Shown piece by piece: positions 17,186-28,300 of a DNA stretch of 44,157 bases (position 1 is the stretch's first letter; every line of letters starts with the position of its first letter). The translations under genes were made by a program, and so were the position numbers. The notes under the pieces are model-generated. The model worked only from the letters and a program-made list of their open reading frames with translations, was not told the DNA's origin and made no database searches. Source of the stretch: a virus; IMG/VR virus record IMGVR_UViG_3300042889_000984, positions 1 to 44,157 of that record. One strand, written 5' to 3'.

Positions 17186-19036
17186 TTATTCTATTTTATC
17201 TTCTATTATATAATCCACAATTTCATCAACTGCGGTTGTATTATTATCATTTCTTGACATAATTTGATTAATTATACTTTTTTTTCTATTCAAGGTATGC
17301 CACATTGTACTAACTATTGTGTTCTCAAATAAGTTATAATAAACTGTAACATTATTTTTTTGACCTAATCTATAGCTTCTATCTTCAGCTTGTTCTGAAT
17401 TACCAGGAACCCAGTCAAATGAGTTAAAAACAACATATGTTGACCTTGTTAATGTAATTGCAACACCAGCTGATATAATATTACCTATAAATACCATTGG
17501 TCCACCTTCCATTTGGAATTTATCTACTGATTTTTGCTTTTCCTTTTCATTTAATTCACCATAATGAATTACACAATTACTACCATAGTGTTCAGCTAGT
17601 GCGTTTAATTCATCAGTGAAACATGTAAAGATAATTACTTTATGACCTTGTTCTATTACTTCATCAACTAAAGCCATAGTTTCTGGTATAGTTTCCATTG
17701 CGATATATTTTCTTAGTAAACCTAATTCAACTAAATCTCTTTGTATGGTACCTTTTTTCTTTTGTTTTTTCCTTTCAAGTAGATAATCTTCCCATAGTGA
17801 GTCATATTCTAGTTGTTGTTTATTTGACATTTTAAAATAATTTGGAATTCGTATTTTATCTGGCATATCTAAAACTTCATCTTTCATTCTTCTTAATAAA
17901 AGATTTCTGGTTTTGATAGATAATTCATCTAAATTTGATGCACCATTGGTAATCCAAATTTTTCTTTTTGTTCTATTCTTTAATGTTGTTGTAATTTGTT
18001 TACCTTCACAATATCTTTGAGCATAGAATTTCCAATTATCAACTAATGGTGATTTAATTAATCGTAATAAGTTATAAAAGTCCATAGGTCTGTTTGCTAC
18101 AGGTGTTCCTGATAATAGCCAAACTCGTTCAATTCCATAATCTACACAAAGTTCAGTCATAATAGCACCACGAATACTTTTATGGTTTCTAAGGTTATGA
18201 GCTTCATCTATAATACACAAATCAAAATTAGAGTTAACTAAATCTCTAATCGGTGGCATACCATCATTTTTATCATCTTTTAATGTGTGGAAATTTTTCA
18301 ATATATCAAAGTTAATTATTGTAAACTTTGCGTGTGACCATCTAGAACCACTGATTACCGTAATATCTTCTTCTTGTAAATAATTAATTTCTCTTTGCCA
18401 GTTTATTTTTGCTGATGATGGGCAAACAATTAATATTTTTTTAGCACCACTTTCAATAGCAGCCACTATTGATTGCATTGATTTACCTAAACCCATATCA
18501 TCAGCTAGTATTGCACCATTTCTAGTCAATAAGAATTTTATACCTGATTTTTGATGGTCTAATATTTTTCTACCAACTTTACCTTCTGAATCAATAAAGC
18601 TATCTAGTTTTTCATATTTTTCAAAATCAACATCAATATCACATTCTTGAAAATATGGGTCATCAACTACTTGTGTTTTTGGTAAAAAATACATTCCAGA
18701 CTTTGCTTGTTTTTTAGTTAATTTACCATATACGTGATAAGTCTTTTCAGAATCAGCTAACATAAATTCAATTAAAATCCTTTCTGGTTTGAAAGTTAAT
18801 TTCTCATTTTGTTGTAATGATTCACCTAAGAATTCAGTTATATTAACAATTTTATTAATTAACATAGGTTCTTTATCAAAGTTATCCATTACATATTTAC
18901 TTTGGGTTGGTGTAAGAATTATTTTACCATCAGCCAATAATTTTTTTTTCATTTTTTTTATATATGGATTTTTACCTTCATAACCCTTAAGTTTTGAGAT
19001 TGCTGAATACCCACCTATTTCATCTAAATTTATCAA
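17186..19036 (-). CDS. SNF2-type superfamily 2 DNA helicase/translocase
   Basis: 616 aa. Helicase motif I is ADDMGLGKS (K185), motif II is DEAH (277-280), motif III is WLLSGTP, and the C-terminal lobe ends in ISAGVAITLT, then the SNF2-type SEQAEDRSYRLGQ (motif VI). The order and the DDMGLGKS form place it in the SNF2/Rad54-like group, as in annealing or fork-remodelling helicases (SMARCAL1 type); T4 UvsW does a comparable job but is a different subgroup. It probably acts in replication or recombination. The start is uncertain: the longest frame begins with TTG at 19036, directly after an in-frame TGA, and the only nearby ATG (19043) is out of frame. The next in-frame ATG is near residue 29. 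Glutaredoxin follows after 2 nt. Confidence 0.88.
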   Translation of the reverse strand: MINLDEIGGYSAISKLKGYEGKNPYIKKMKKKLLADGKIILTPTQSKYVMDNFDKEPMLINKIVNITEFLGESLQQNEKLTFKPERILIEFMLADSEKTYHVYGKLTKKQAKSGMYFLPKTQVVDDPYFQECDIDVDFEKYEKLDSFIDSEGKVGRKILDHQKSGIKFLLTRNGAILADDMGLGKSMQSIVAAIESGAKKILIVCPSSAKINWQREINYLQEEDITVISGSRWSHAKFTIINFDILKNFHTLKDDKNDGMPPIRDLVNSNFDLCIIDEAHNLRNHKSIRGAIMTELCVDYGIERVWLLSGTPVANRPMDFYNLLRLIKSPLVDNWKFYAQRYCEGKQITTTLKNRTKRKIWITNGASNLDELSIKTRNLLLRRMKDEVLDMPDKIRIPNYFKMSNKQQLEYDSLWEDYLLERKKQKKKGTIQRDLVELGLLRKYIAMETIPETMALVDEVIEQGHKVIIFTCFTDELNALAEHYGSNCVIHYGELNEKEKQKSVDKFQMEGGPMVFIGNIISAGVAITLTRSTYVVFNSFDWVPGNSEQAEDRSYRLGQKNNVTVYYNLFENTIVSTMWHTLNRKKSIINQIMSRNDNNTTAVDEIVDYIIEDKIE

Positions 19037-19142
19037 ATCTCATATAGTTAAAATTTAATTGTTATTTGTATCTAAAAATACTATTAAATATAAGGATTTT
19101 TAAATAAAAATCAAGATTAAATTGACATTTATATTATTTCAA

Positions 19143-19157
19143 ATATTTATCTAAAAA
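19143..19157 (+). promoter_or_regulatory. Putative late promoter motif
   Basis: ATATTTAT at 19143-19150, then CTAAAAAAAA, ending 12 nt before the ATG at 19163. It lies in the 126-bp divergent region between the helicase gene and this one. No Bacteroidota-type element was found there for the helicase. Confidence 0.55.
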
Positions 19158-19162
19158 AAACT

Positions 19163-19687
19163 ATGTCGAGACCTAGAATAATACCGATAAATAGAAATGC
19201 TAAATTTTTTAGTAGGGATGATTTTGATTTAGAAATTAATATGGGTAGAGAGGCTATTGAGGATGATGGTAATTTTACAATCATACTTTATCGTGTTGAT
19301 AGAACTCTAACTTCATCAGATGATGTTTATGGTGAATCAACTATGGATGGTATTAGATTTTTACCACCTATTGAACTTAGAATAGTACCAATATTAAATG
19401 AAGCTGAAAATAAAGCTTATAATAGTGGTTCTGGTTCATTAAGATATTTACAGGATGGTCAATTAACTTTTGGTATTTATGATGCGCAACTTGCTGAAAT
19501 GGATGTTGAATTAAGTTTTGGTGACTATGTTGGTTATGCTGTTAATGAAAGTGAAATGAGATATTTTAGTATCGTTAATGACGGTAGAAAAAATTATGAT
19601 AATAAACATACGATATTAGGTTACAAAGGTGCATTTAGAACTGTACTTTGCGCACCAATAGATTATAATGAATTCCGAGGAGTTTAA
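19163..19687 (+). CDS. Probable neck/connector protein, gp14-like
   Basis: 174 aa. Residues about 35-60 (NFTIILYRVDRTLTSSDDVYGE) resemble the stretch in T4-type gp14 neck proteins where an R.VDR..T..D.l.GE pattern precedes an edge of beta structure. The rest is beta-rich (IELRIVPILNE, LTFGIYDAQLAEMDVELSFGDYVGYAV, HTILGYKGAFRTVLCAPIDYNE), also consistent. T4 gp14 is longer (256 aa). It is the first gene of a run leading straight into the gp15-like gene, the order expected for neck and tail-completion genes. The family call rests on these short similarities and on the neighbours. It could be another head-tail joining protein. Confidence 0.55.
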   Translation: MSRPRIIPINRNAKFFSRDDFDLEINMGREAIEDDGNFTIILYRVDRTLTSSDDVYGESTMDGIRFLPPIELRIVPILNEAENKAYNSGSGSLRYLQDGQLTFGIYDAQLAEMDVELSFGDYVGYAVNESEMRYFSIVNDGRKNYDNKHTILGYKGAFRTVLCAPIDYNEFRGV

Positions 19688-19703
19688 AATTTAAAAATAA
19701 ATT

Positions 19704-20780
19704 ATGGCAGTACCTAAAGGATTTAGAAAAGACATAAAGATTACACATCAACCAATTGGTTTTGAACAAAGACAAGATATGTTGGATGATATTGCTAGAA
19801 AGGGAACTTTTCTACCTAGAGGGGTAATGTATGAAGATATGGATTCAACTGTTATTGAATTTATTGAAAAGGATTTATCAATTACAATTGAAGGTGAAAA
19901 GGTGCCTGTTTTGTTTTTAACTTTACAAAGATGGTCTGAATTTAGTCAATCTTGGCAATTTGCTGACAAGTATAAAGACATTAAAATGCCATTTATAACG
20001 ATTGTAAGACTACCAAACCCACAAGTAGGTAGAAATCAAGCTGGGTTATTTAATATACCTGGTAGAAGGTCTTATACGTATATGAAGATACCAACATTTG
20101 AAGGTGGTAGAGTTGGTGTTGATACATATAAGATTCCACAACCAACTTCAGTTGATTTAACTTATGAAGTTAGGTTATTCTGTAATAGAATGAAAGATTT
20201 AAATCAATTAAATCAATTGGTTCAAAAAATATTTCAATCTAGACAGCATTATGTTCGTGTAAATGGGCATCCAATGCCATTACATTTAGAGAGTATTGGT
20301 GATGAAAGTAATATTGATGATTTTGAAAACAGAAGATTTTATGTTCAACCATTTGAAATGGTACTTTATGGTTATATATTAGATGAAAATGATTTTGAAG
20401 TAATACCATCTATTAATAGAATATTTGTTGCAACTGAAATTGATGGTCAAATAAGTAAAGTTAGATTTAAAATATTACCAAGTAGTGTTGATGATGGTGT
20501 TATTTATAATTTTATTTTCCAAAAAGGTTCAAACCCATCTCAAAATGTCAATTCATTTTCATTTGTATCTGATTTTGATGGTAGGTTTACTTCAATTGAA
20601 AATTTAATCAATATATCCAATATTGAGATTAAATCAAATAATGTGGTAATATTTAATGGTACTACTATTATTGACCCATTAATATTTAATAAATGGGATA
20701 ATATTACAATAACAATAACTAGGACTGATAATAATGGGAATAGTACATTCAGCTTAATCGGAAACTCATTAAATGGATAA
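19704..20780 (+). CDS. Tail completion / sheath stabiliser protein, T4 gp15-like, with extra C-terminal domain
   Basis: 358 aa against 272 in T4 gp15. Residues about 60-235 follow the gp15 pattern: PVLFLTLQRWSEFSQSW, MPFITIVRLPNP, PTSVDLTYEVRLFCNRM, then DLNQLNQLVQKIFQSRQHYV and FYVQPFEMVLYGYI. In T4 this protein forms the hexameric ring at the top of the tail that binds the neck. Residues about 240-358 are an additional beta-rich domain (ISKVRFKILPSS, FSFVSDFDGRFTS, WDNITITITRTDN), like Ig or lectin modules, perhaps displayed around the neck. The stop codon overlaps the start of the collagen-like gene (20773) by 8 nt, so the two are probably translated in a coupled way. Confidence 0.7.
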   Translation: MAVPKGFRKDIKITHQPIGFEQRQDMLDDIARKGTFLPRGVMYEDMDSTVIEFIEKDLSITIEGEKVPVLFLTLQRWSEFSQSWQFADKYKDIKMPFITIVRLPNPQVGRNQAGLFNIPGRRSYTYMKIPTFEGGRVGVDTYKIPQPTSVDLTYEVRLFCNRMKDLNQLNQLVQKIFQSRQHYVRVNGHPMPLHLESIGDESNIDDFENRRFYVQPFEMVLYGYILDENDFEVIPSINRIFVATEIDGQISKVRFKILPSSVDDGVIYNFIFQKGSNPSQNVNSFSFVSDFDGRFTSIENLINISNIEIKSNNVVIFNGTTIIDPLIFNKWDNITITITRTDNNGNSTFSLIGNSLNG

Positions 20781-22197
20781 TTTTTCACAAGGTAATATAA
20801 ACGTAAATAAGACGTTCATAATTAGTAGCACACCAGTTACTCCGTTTAAACCGTGTACTGGTATTACAACTGCTGATATAGTTAGTTGTGATGGAACTAT
20901 GTCTATTAGATTATCAGCAACAACTGCAACCATAGATGGTAATTTTAATGTTACAGGTGAAACAAGTTTAAATATATTAAAATTACCAAATGTTAGTAAC
21001 ATAATAGGTTCATCTAAATTTTTAGTTTTAGATGCAAATGGTAATGTTCATTATCAATCTGGTGGTTCGGATGGTACATCAGGAACTAGTGGAACCTCTG
21101 GAACTGCGGGTACAAGTGGTACAACAGGTACCTCTGGAACAAGTGGTACGTCAGGTACGAGTGGTACGTCAGGAAGTTCAGCAACAAGTGGTACATCTGG
21201 AACTGCGGGTACAAGTGGAACTTCGGGTAGTTCGGCTACAAGCGGAACAAGTGGTAGTTCTGGCTCAAGTGGAACTAGTGGTGGTACTGGTAGTAGTGGT
21301 GATTCTGGTAGTTCTGGTACAAGTGGTACGAGTGGTGGCACTGGTAGTAGTGGTGATTCTGGTAGTTCTGGTACATCAGGTAGTTCAGCTACTAGTGGTA
21401 CGTCAGGTACAACTGGAACTTCGGGAACTAGGGGTACTTCTGGAACATCTGGTAGTTCAGCCACTTCGGGTACATCAGGTAGTTCAGCTACTAGTGGAAC
21501 AAGTGGTACGAGAGGGACTTCTGGTACTAGTGGTAGTTCTGCCACAAGTGGAACTTCTGGGACAACTGGAACATCAGGTACAACGGGTACTAGTGGTTCA
21601 TCAGCAACAAGTGGAACTTCTGGTACGAGGGGTACAAGTGGAACAACGGGTACTAGTGGGTCTAGTGGAACAACAGGTAGTTCAGGAACAACTGGAACTT
21701 CGGGTACAAGTGGAACATCTGGAACTACAGGAACAAGTGGAACTAGTGGTTCATCTGGAACTGGATTTAATACAGTCCAATTTCCACAATTAACTAGATT
21801 ATTAACATCTGATGGTACAACAAATGGTGCAATTGCACAATCTGGATTAACGTATGATAATTCAAGGTTAATACTTGATGGTACATTAGTTATGGACACT
21901 AATGTTATAAGTGGTTTAACTACTGGTATTCATATTTGTTCTTCAATACCAGAAACATTTGGTTATGGTGCTTATTTTGATTATTATGTTATGAGTGGTA
22001 CAACTATGAGACTTGGTACTGTAATGGGTGTTTGGAATGGTATTGGTGCTGAATATACTGATACATCTACATTAGATTTAGGTGGTGATACTAGTCAGGT
22101 TGACTTATCTGTTAACTTATCTGGTGGTAATGTTAATCTTATTGCAACCATATCAAGTGGTACTTGGACCATAAAAAGTGGTGTTAGAGTAATATAA
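20773..22197 (+). CDS. Collagen-like fibre protein (474 aa) with proline-free Gly-X-Y tract
   Basis: Residues 1-96 form an N-terminal head. Residues about 97-330 are Gly-X-Y triplets, nearly all GTS, GSS or GTT, with regular ATS triplets in which Ala replaces Gly. Proline is absent. Residues 331-474 form a C-terminal beta-rich tip (LTYDNSRLILDGTLVMDTN, then IHICSSIPETFGYGAYFDYYVM). The entry to the tract (LDANGNVHYQSGGSDGTSG) matches that of the 2871-aa protein (TDTNGTVYYRSGGSDGTSG), so both share a joint module. Trimeric coiling like other phage collagen-like fibres is likely. The many Thr/Ser positions are potential O-glycosylation sites. The gene overlaps the gp15-like gene by 8 nt. Confidence 0.75.
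   Translation: MDNFSQGNINVNKTFIISSTPVTPFKPCTGITTADIVSCDGTMSIRLSATTATIDGNFNVTGETSLNILKLPNVSNIIGSSKFLVLDANGNVHYQSGGSDGTSGTSGTSGTAGTSGTTGTSGTSGTSGTSGTSGSSATSGTSGTAGTSGTSGSSATSGTSGSSGSSGTSGGTGSSGDSGSSGTSGTSGGTGSSGDSGSSGTSGSSATSGTSGTTGTSGTRGTSGTSGSSATSGTSGSSATSGTSGTRGTSGTSGSSATSGTSGTTGTSGTTGTSGSSATSGTSGTRGTSGTTGTSGSSGTTGSSGTTGTSGTSGTSGTTGTSGTSGSSGTGFNTVQFPQLTRLLTSDGTTNGAIAQSGLTYDNSRLILDGTLVMDTNVISGLTTGIHICSSIPETFGYGAYFDYYVMSGTTMRLGTVMGVWNGIGAEYTDTSTLDLGGDTSQVDLSVNLSGGNVNLIATISSGTWTIKSGVRVI
21061..21762 (+). repeat. Gly-Thr-Ser collagen-like coding repeat
   Basis: About 700 nt of 9-nt units (GGN ACN AGT/TCN), with frequent synonymous differences between neighbours. No proline codons occur. Long open frames on the opposite strand (VPLVPLVAELP-type) are by-products. 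Confidence 0.85.
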
Positions 22198-22241
22198 TAT
22201 ATTTTTATCCTTTAATTTAAAAAATTTTTCAATATAATGTA

Positions 22242-22256
22242 ATATTTATTAGTAAG
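22242..22256 (+). promoter_or_regulatory. Putative late promoter motif with long leader
   Basis: ATATTTAT at 22242-22249, 102 nt before the ATG at 22352, far longer than the usual 12-16 nt. The leader between them is structured (see 22262-22326). Confidence 0.45.
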
Positions 22257-22261
22257 ATTAC

Positions 22262-22326
22262 TTTGGACAGTGAAGGAGTAATTTAGTATCTTGATGAATA
22301 ATCGAATATATACTTTATTGTCCAAA
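22262..22326 (+). other. Structured 5' leader of the giant collagen-like gene
   Basis: TTTGGACA (22262-22269) pairs with TGTCCAAA (22319-22326), and inside it AAGGAGTA can pair imperfectly with TACTTTAT. Together they make a long hairpin 25 nt before the start codon. A 22-aa frame (ATG 22294, stop 22360-22362) runs through it and overlaps the main start by 11 nt. The rest of 22198-22351 shows only AT-rich sequence. Confidence 0.4.
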
Positions 22327-22351
22327 AAAAATAATATTAAAAGTATATATT

Positions 22352-25300
22352 ATGTCAAATGAATTTATAGCCAGAAAAGGTGTAATTATTAAGTCGATTA
22401 ATAGTGGTACAACTGAAAATGAGGTATTAGCTATTGATGGAGATGGTCTTGTAAAAAGTAGAAACATTAATAATTTAATTAATGTTAAAAATTTAGTTAC
22501 AGTTGGCCTTTCTGGTAGTACTGTAGATTTTAATTCAATTAAATCTGCGGTAGATAGTATTACAGGTGCATCGTCAACTAACACTTATGTTGTTGTAGTT
22601 GGTCCTGGTGTTTTCTATGAAAATACTATCACCATGAAATCATATGTTGATGTTATTGGTGAGAGCGCAACAAATACAATTATACAAGCAATAAATCCAA
22701 ATGTATCATTAATTATTGGTGCTGACCAGTCTATGATTAATAATGTACAAGTTCAAGGTTGTACTGGTACTGGTGTTGCTGCAATATACTATTCATCACC
22801 AACAACACCACAATTAAATGCTATTTTTTATGTAGAAAATGTAAGATTTGGTGCTAACTATACACATGCTAAAGTTGTTGGTACTTCTGGTGGTAACTGT
22901 ATTATGCAGTGTTCAAATGTTAAATACGGTGGTTATCCATTTACCTTAGGATTTTATTGTACTAATAATGGTTCTGGTATTGGTAGAATGCAATTACGAA
23001 ATGTAACATCAACAAATGGTGGTGTTGCAACAACTTCTGGTTTAGTATTTGCAAAAGCTGACCAACCTAGTTGTGCTTTTATTGTCAATGGTTGTTTATT
23101 GACTAAATCTACAGGTGCTGCTGCTGGTGTTGGATTTTGGATTGAGAATGGTGCTTCTTTAAGATTAACTGGTGTTAATTTTCAAAGATGGGCTACGGGT
23201 ATTTATGCACCGCAAGTTGGTTCTGCACCAAGTATTGATGCAATTTCCCTTAATTTTGAAAACTGTACAAAGGATGTTGATATAATACATTCTGGTGCAA
23301 TTGGTAAGGTTCAAGGTACTGATAATTTCTTAAAAACAAGAATAAATATAAATTCACCACTTTATGAAGTTGGTCAAGATGCTAGAAAAATTACCGTTGC
23401 AAAAAAAGGTGGTGATTTTACATCTATAAAATCAGCAGTTGATTATTTAATTGCTAGTGGTTCAACATCATCTAGTAGTAGGTATGTTATTGAAGTTGGT
23501 CCTGGTCAGTTTTTTGAAAATCAAATTGACTTAACTAATACACCATATGTTAGTATTGTTGGTAGTAATATTCAAACAACACAGATATTACCAGTAACAT
23601 CATCACAACATATAATCAAGTTGGGTATTAATAATGAAATATCTTTTTTAAGTCTTAGTGGTTCTGGAGCTGGATATGCTGGTATTTATGTTTATGATAT
23701 TGGTGATTATGGTCAGGCGCATAAAATATCATTTTATGATTGTGATATAAATGTTTTAGTTGAGTCAAATTCACAAGATACTAATTTCTATGGTGAATAT
23801 TTAGATTTCAATGGTGATTATAGTTATGGTGTTAAAGTTATTGCAAATAATGGTTTCCTAGCGTTAGCTAATATGGAAAACTATTATAATTTTCCATCTG
23901 GACCAAATCAAACAATTGCTAATTATGTTGAGGGTAGTGGTGCAACATTAAGTGTATTTGTTGGTGATGCTGTTAGTAATGGTGTTTCTGGGTCGACTAA
24001 TTATTTATTACAGGATTATGCTTCGTTAAATACAACAACAACCACATCTGATGGTTGGGATTATGGGGTTAGAGTTTTAAATATTGGTGGACCTTCTAGT
24101 TTTGATATTGATGGTATTAGTATTTTAAATTCAATGACTTATGATTTATCAGTTGAACATTTAGATACTTTTGGTACATATGGTGGTAGTTCTTCACACG
24201 AAAAAATAAATAATTTAAGTGATTCAGTTTATTGGGCATTTTTAGATATTGAGGATGGTGAATTTGATATTACTAGAAAGATATCTATAACATTCCAAGA
24301 TGGTACACATACTGACTTATCAACTTTAATGTTTCAAGGTGGAACAATGGGTTTAATGGAAGGTGGTGATATAACTGTTATTAGTGGTTTTACTTTAAAT
24401 ACTGATACTGGTTTTGGTTATTTAGCTAAAACATTATCACCTAGTATTATTGTTAGAATAGATTGGTTAGATTCACAAATTACTTTATTACCTAATGTAA
24501 ATGAATACATTTATATAAATGAAAATGGTATTTTATCAAGTTCTGGTAGTAGACCAAGTTCTATTAATAATATAATTTTAGGTAGGGTTGTAACTGATTC
24601 TACTGGTGTTGTTTTTATAGATTTAAGTCCATTAAATGCTGACCACACTTCAAATAGATATGGTAATTTATTTAGAGAAGCTTTGGGTCCAATTTATGCT
24701 TTTGGTTCTATTGTCTCTGAAGGGACTAGTGGATTTACTTTAGATGTTACAGCTGGTGAATATTATTATTCAACGAATGCTTATATGACTAGTGGTGATT
24801 TACCTATATCATTTTTACAATATCGTAGAGATGGTCTTGGTGGTTGGATTGCATCAGGTACAACTATTGTTAATAATACAGATTTTGATAATAATGGTGT
24901 TTTATCTGGATTAACAAATGGTTATTTTACAAAACATACACTTTATGTTGTTGGTAGTGGTTTATATGAGAAATATTTTTTAGTATTAGGTCAAAACCAA
25001 TATGCAACATTGGTTCAAGCTGAAAATGCTTTATTACCAACACCACCAACTTTTTTTAGTGATTCAGTTGTCCAAATTTCAAACATATATATTCAACAAG
25101 GTTTAACAGGTATTACCCAATTTGAGGATATTAGACCTGTTATCGGGTTTAAAGCTGGTGGTGTAAATGCATCATCATTACATGCTAACTTATTAGGTCT
25201 TTCATCAGATGACCACTTACAATATCTATTAGTTGATGGTGCTAGACCTATGTCTGGAAATTTAAATATGGGTAATAATGATATCGTTAATATCGATTTA

Positions 25301-28300
25301 TTAGAAACTTCAAATATTAATGTCACAGGTTTAACTAATAACCCAACCCTAACTAGATTTATGGTTACAGATACTAATGGTACTGTATATTATAGAAGTG
25401 GTGGTTCTGATGGTACGTCTGGTACAAGTGGTAGCTCTGGAACTAGTGGAACATCAGGTTCATCAGCTACTAGTGGAACTGCTGGGACAACTGGTACTAG
25501 TGGTACATCAGGCTCATCCGCAACAAGTGGTACATCAGGCTCATCCGCAACAAGTGGTACATCAGGTTCATCAGCTACTAGTGGAACTAGTGGTAGTTCT
25601 GCCACATCTGGTACATCTGGAACTACGGGTACTACAGGAACGTCTGGTACCTCAGGTAGTTCAGCTACTAGTGGTACTAGCGGAACATCAGCAACATCAG
25701 GTACTAGTGGTACAACGGGAACAACTGGTACTTCTGGAACTACAGGTACTAGTGGTACTTCTGGTAGTAGTGCAACAAGTGGTACGTCAGGTAGTTCAGC
25801 TACAAGTGGTACATCAGGTAGTAGTGCAACTAGTGGTACATCGGGTAGTTCAGCTACTAGTGGAACTTCTGGAACTACAGGAACTAGTGGTAGTAGTGCA
25901 ACAAGTGGTACAAGTGGTAGTAGTGCAACAAGTGGTACGTCAGCAACAAGTGGTACTAGTGGTAGTTCAGCAACAAGTGGTACGTCAGGTACAACTGGAA
26001 CTTCTGGAACTAGAGGTACAAGTGGTACATCTGGTTCATCTGGTGCGAATGGTTCTAGTGGAACAACTGGTACTTCAGGTACAACTGGTACTTCAGGTAG
26101 TTCAGCAACTAGTGGAACCTCTGGTACATCAGGCTCTTCTGGTGCAAATGGTAGTAGTGGTACAACAGGAACTAGTGGGACTAGTGGTAGTTCGGCAACA
26201 AGTGGAACATCAGGTAGTTCAGCCACAAGTGGTACAACTGGAACTAGTGGTAGTAGTGGTATAAATGGAACATCAGGTACTACAGGTACCTCTGGAACAA
26301 GTGGTAGTTCAGCAACAAGCGGTACTAGTGGTAGTTCGGCAACTAGTGGTACAACGGGAACTAGTGGAACATCAGGTAGTTCAGCAACAAGTGGAACCTC
26401 TGGTTCATCTGGTGCAAATGGAAGTAGTGGAACTACAGGTACAAGTGGTACTACTGGAACTTCTGGGACTACAGGTACAAGTGGTAGTAGTGCAACAAGT
26501 GGTACAAGTGGTACAAGTGGTAGTAGTGCAACAAGTGGAACAAGTGGTAGTAGTGGTATAAATGGAAGTAGTGGTACAACGGGAACTTCTGGTACATCGG
26601 GTAGTTCAGCAACAAGTGGAACTACAGGTACAAGTGGTAGTAGTGCAACAAGTGGAACAAGTGGTAGTTCAGCTACAAGTGGTACAAGTGGTAGTAGTGG
26701 TGCTAACGGTTCTAGTGGTACAACAGGAACTAGTGGTACCTCAGGTAGTAGTGCAACAAGTGGTACAACGGGAACTAGTGGTACTTCAGGTAGTTCAGCA
26801 ACTAGTGGAACCTCTGGCTCTTCGGGTGTAAATGGTTCTAGTGGAACAACTGGTACAAGTGGAACAAGTGGTAGTTCGGCAACAAGTGGAACAACTGGTA
26901 CATCAGGTAGTTCTGGTACAACTGGTACAAGTGGTAGTTCAGCAACAAGTGGTACTAGTGGTAGTTCTGGGGTAAATGGTTCGTCTGGTACAACAGGTAC
27001 TAGTGGAACTAGTGGTAGTAGTGCAACAAGTGGAACATCGGGTAGTTCTGGTGCAAATGGTTCATCTGGTACAACTGGAACTTCTGGAACTAGAGGTACT
27101 AGTGGCTCATCTGGTGCAAATGGCAGCAGTGGAACAACTGGAACATCAGGTAGTTCAGCCACAAGTGGTACAACTGGAACTTCTGGAACTAGTGGTAGTA
27201 GTGCTACAAGTGGAACTACGGGTACTTCTGGAACTACAGGAACTAGTGGTACATCAGGTAGCTCAGCTACTAGTGGTACATCGGGTTCAAGTGGGGTAAA
27301 TGGAAGTAGTGGTACAACTGGTACTTCAGGTAGTAGCGCAACAAGTGGTACAAGTGGTAGTAGTGCAACAAGTGGAACTAGTGGTACAACTGGAACTAGT
27401 GGAACATCAGGTAGTTCGGCAACAAGTGGTTCATCGGGTACAACTGGAACATCAGGTTCATCTGGTGGAAATGGTAGTTCGGGTACTACTGGTACTTCTG
27501 GTACATCTGGTAGTTCGGCAACAAGTGGAACTAGTGGTAGTAGTGCGACTAGTGGAACATCAGGTACCACGGGTACTTCGGGAACCTCTGGTAGTTCAGC
27601 AACAAGTGGAACTAGTGGTAGTAGTGCTACAAGTGGAACATCAGGTACTACGGGTACTTCTGGTACATCGGGTACTACAGGTACAACTGGAACTAGTGGA
27701 ACAAGTGGAACGTCTGGTGTTGATGGGTTCTCAACTGGTTTAGTATATTATTTTAATGCTTCAATACCAGCTAGTGGTGTTGCTGGTTATTATGATATGA
27801 GTAAAAATATTGTAATAGGTGCTGGTACTAATAGAACTGCAACTGGTACTGGAATTCAACTAATTGAAGAATTTGTAACTGATATTAATCAACCAGGTTT
27901 AACAACAATACCAGGTGGTACTTGGAATTTTGAGCAATATGTTAAAATGAGTGCTAATGGTGGTACTCCTGAACTATATGTTGAGATATACGCTAGAACT
28001 ACAGGTGGTACTGAAACTTTAATTGCAACAAATAGTGCTGTTCCACTTGTTATTACCAATGGTGTTGTAACCACCCTTTATTTATTTTCTGTTGGGGTTA
28101 TAGCAACACTATTAAATATTAGTGATAGGATTGTTGTTAAATTTTATGCAACTAACTTAGTTGGTAAAACTATGACGTGTTATTTTGAGGATACTACAAT
28201 TGCTCAAGTAACAACATCTTTAACAGCAGCTGTTGCTGGTACATCAGGTACTTCTGGTACTAGTGGTAGTAGTGGTGTTAATGGTTCTTCTGGAACAAGT

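Noticed and set aside
22294-22362. 22-aa frame in the leader as a real gene
   Set aside because: It has no recognisable sequence, and the AAGGAG lies 15 nt upstream, too far for normal initiation. Mentioned only as part of a possible control leader.
22352-24300. Pectinesterase or pectate lyase activity of the giant fibre head
   Set aside because: The repeated GPGxFxEN pattern shows the fold, but I could not find the catalytic Asp/Gln/Arg set of pectinesterases; the head is more safely called a beta-helix.
25377-26831. Several plus-strand frames of VVHQVVQ-type composition within the collagen-like tract
   Set aside because: Out-of-frame shadows of the GTS repeat with no independent start context.
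25390-27570. Long minus-strand open frame of 726 codons (VPLVPLVAELP-type), with similar ones at 21054-21899 and 28786-30000
   Set aside because: They are the exact reverse complement of the Gly-Thr-Ser coding repeats; repeats without stop codons in one frame give such shadows. No promoter or start context supports them.
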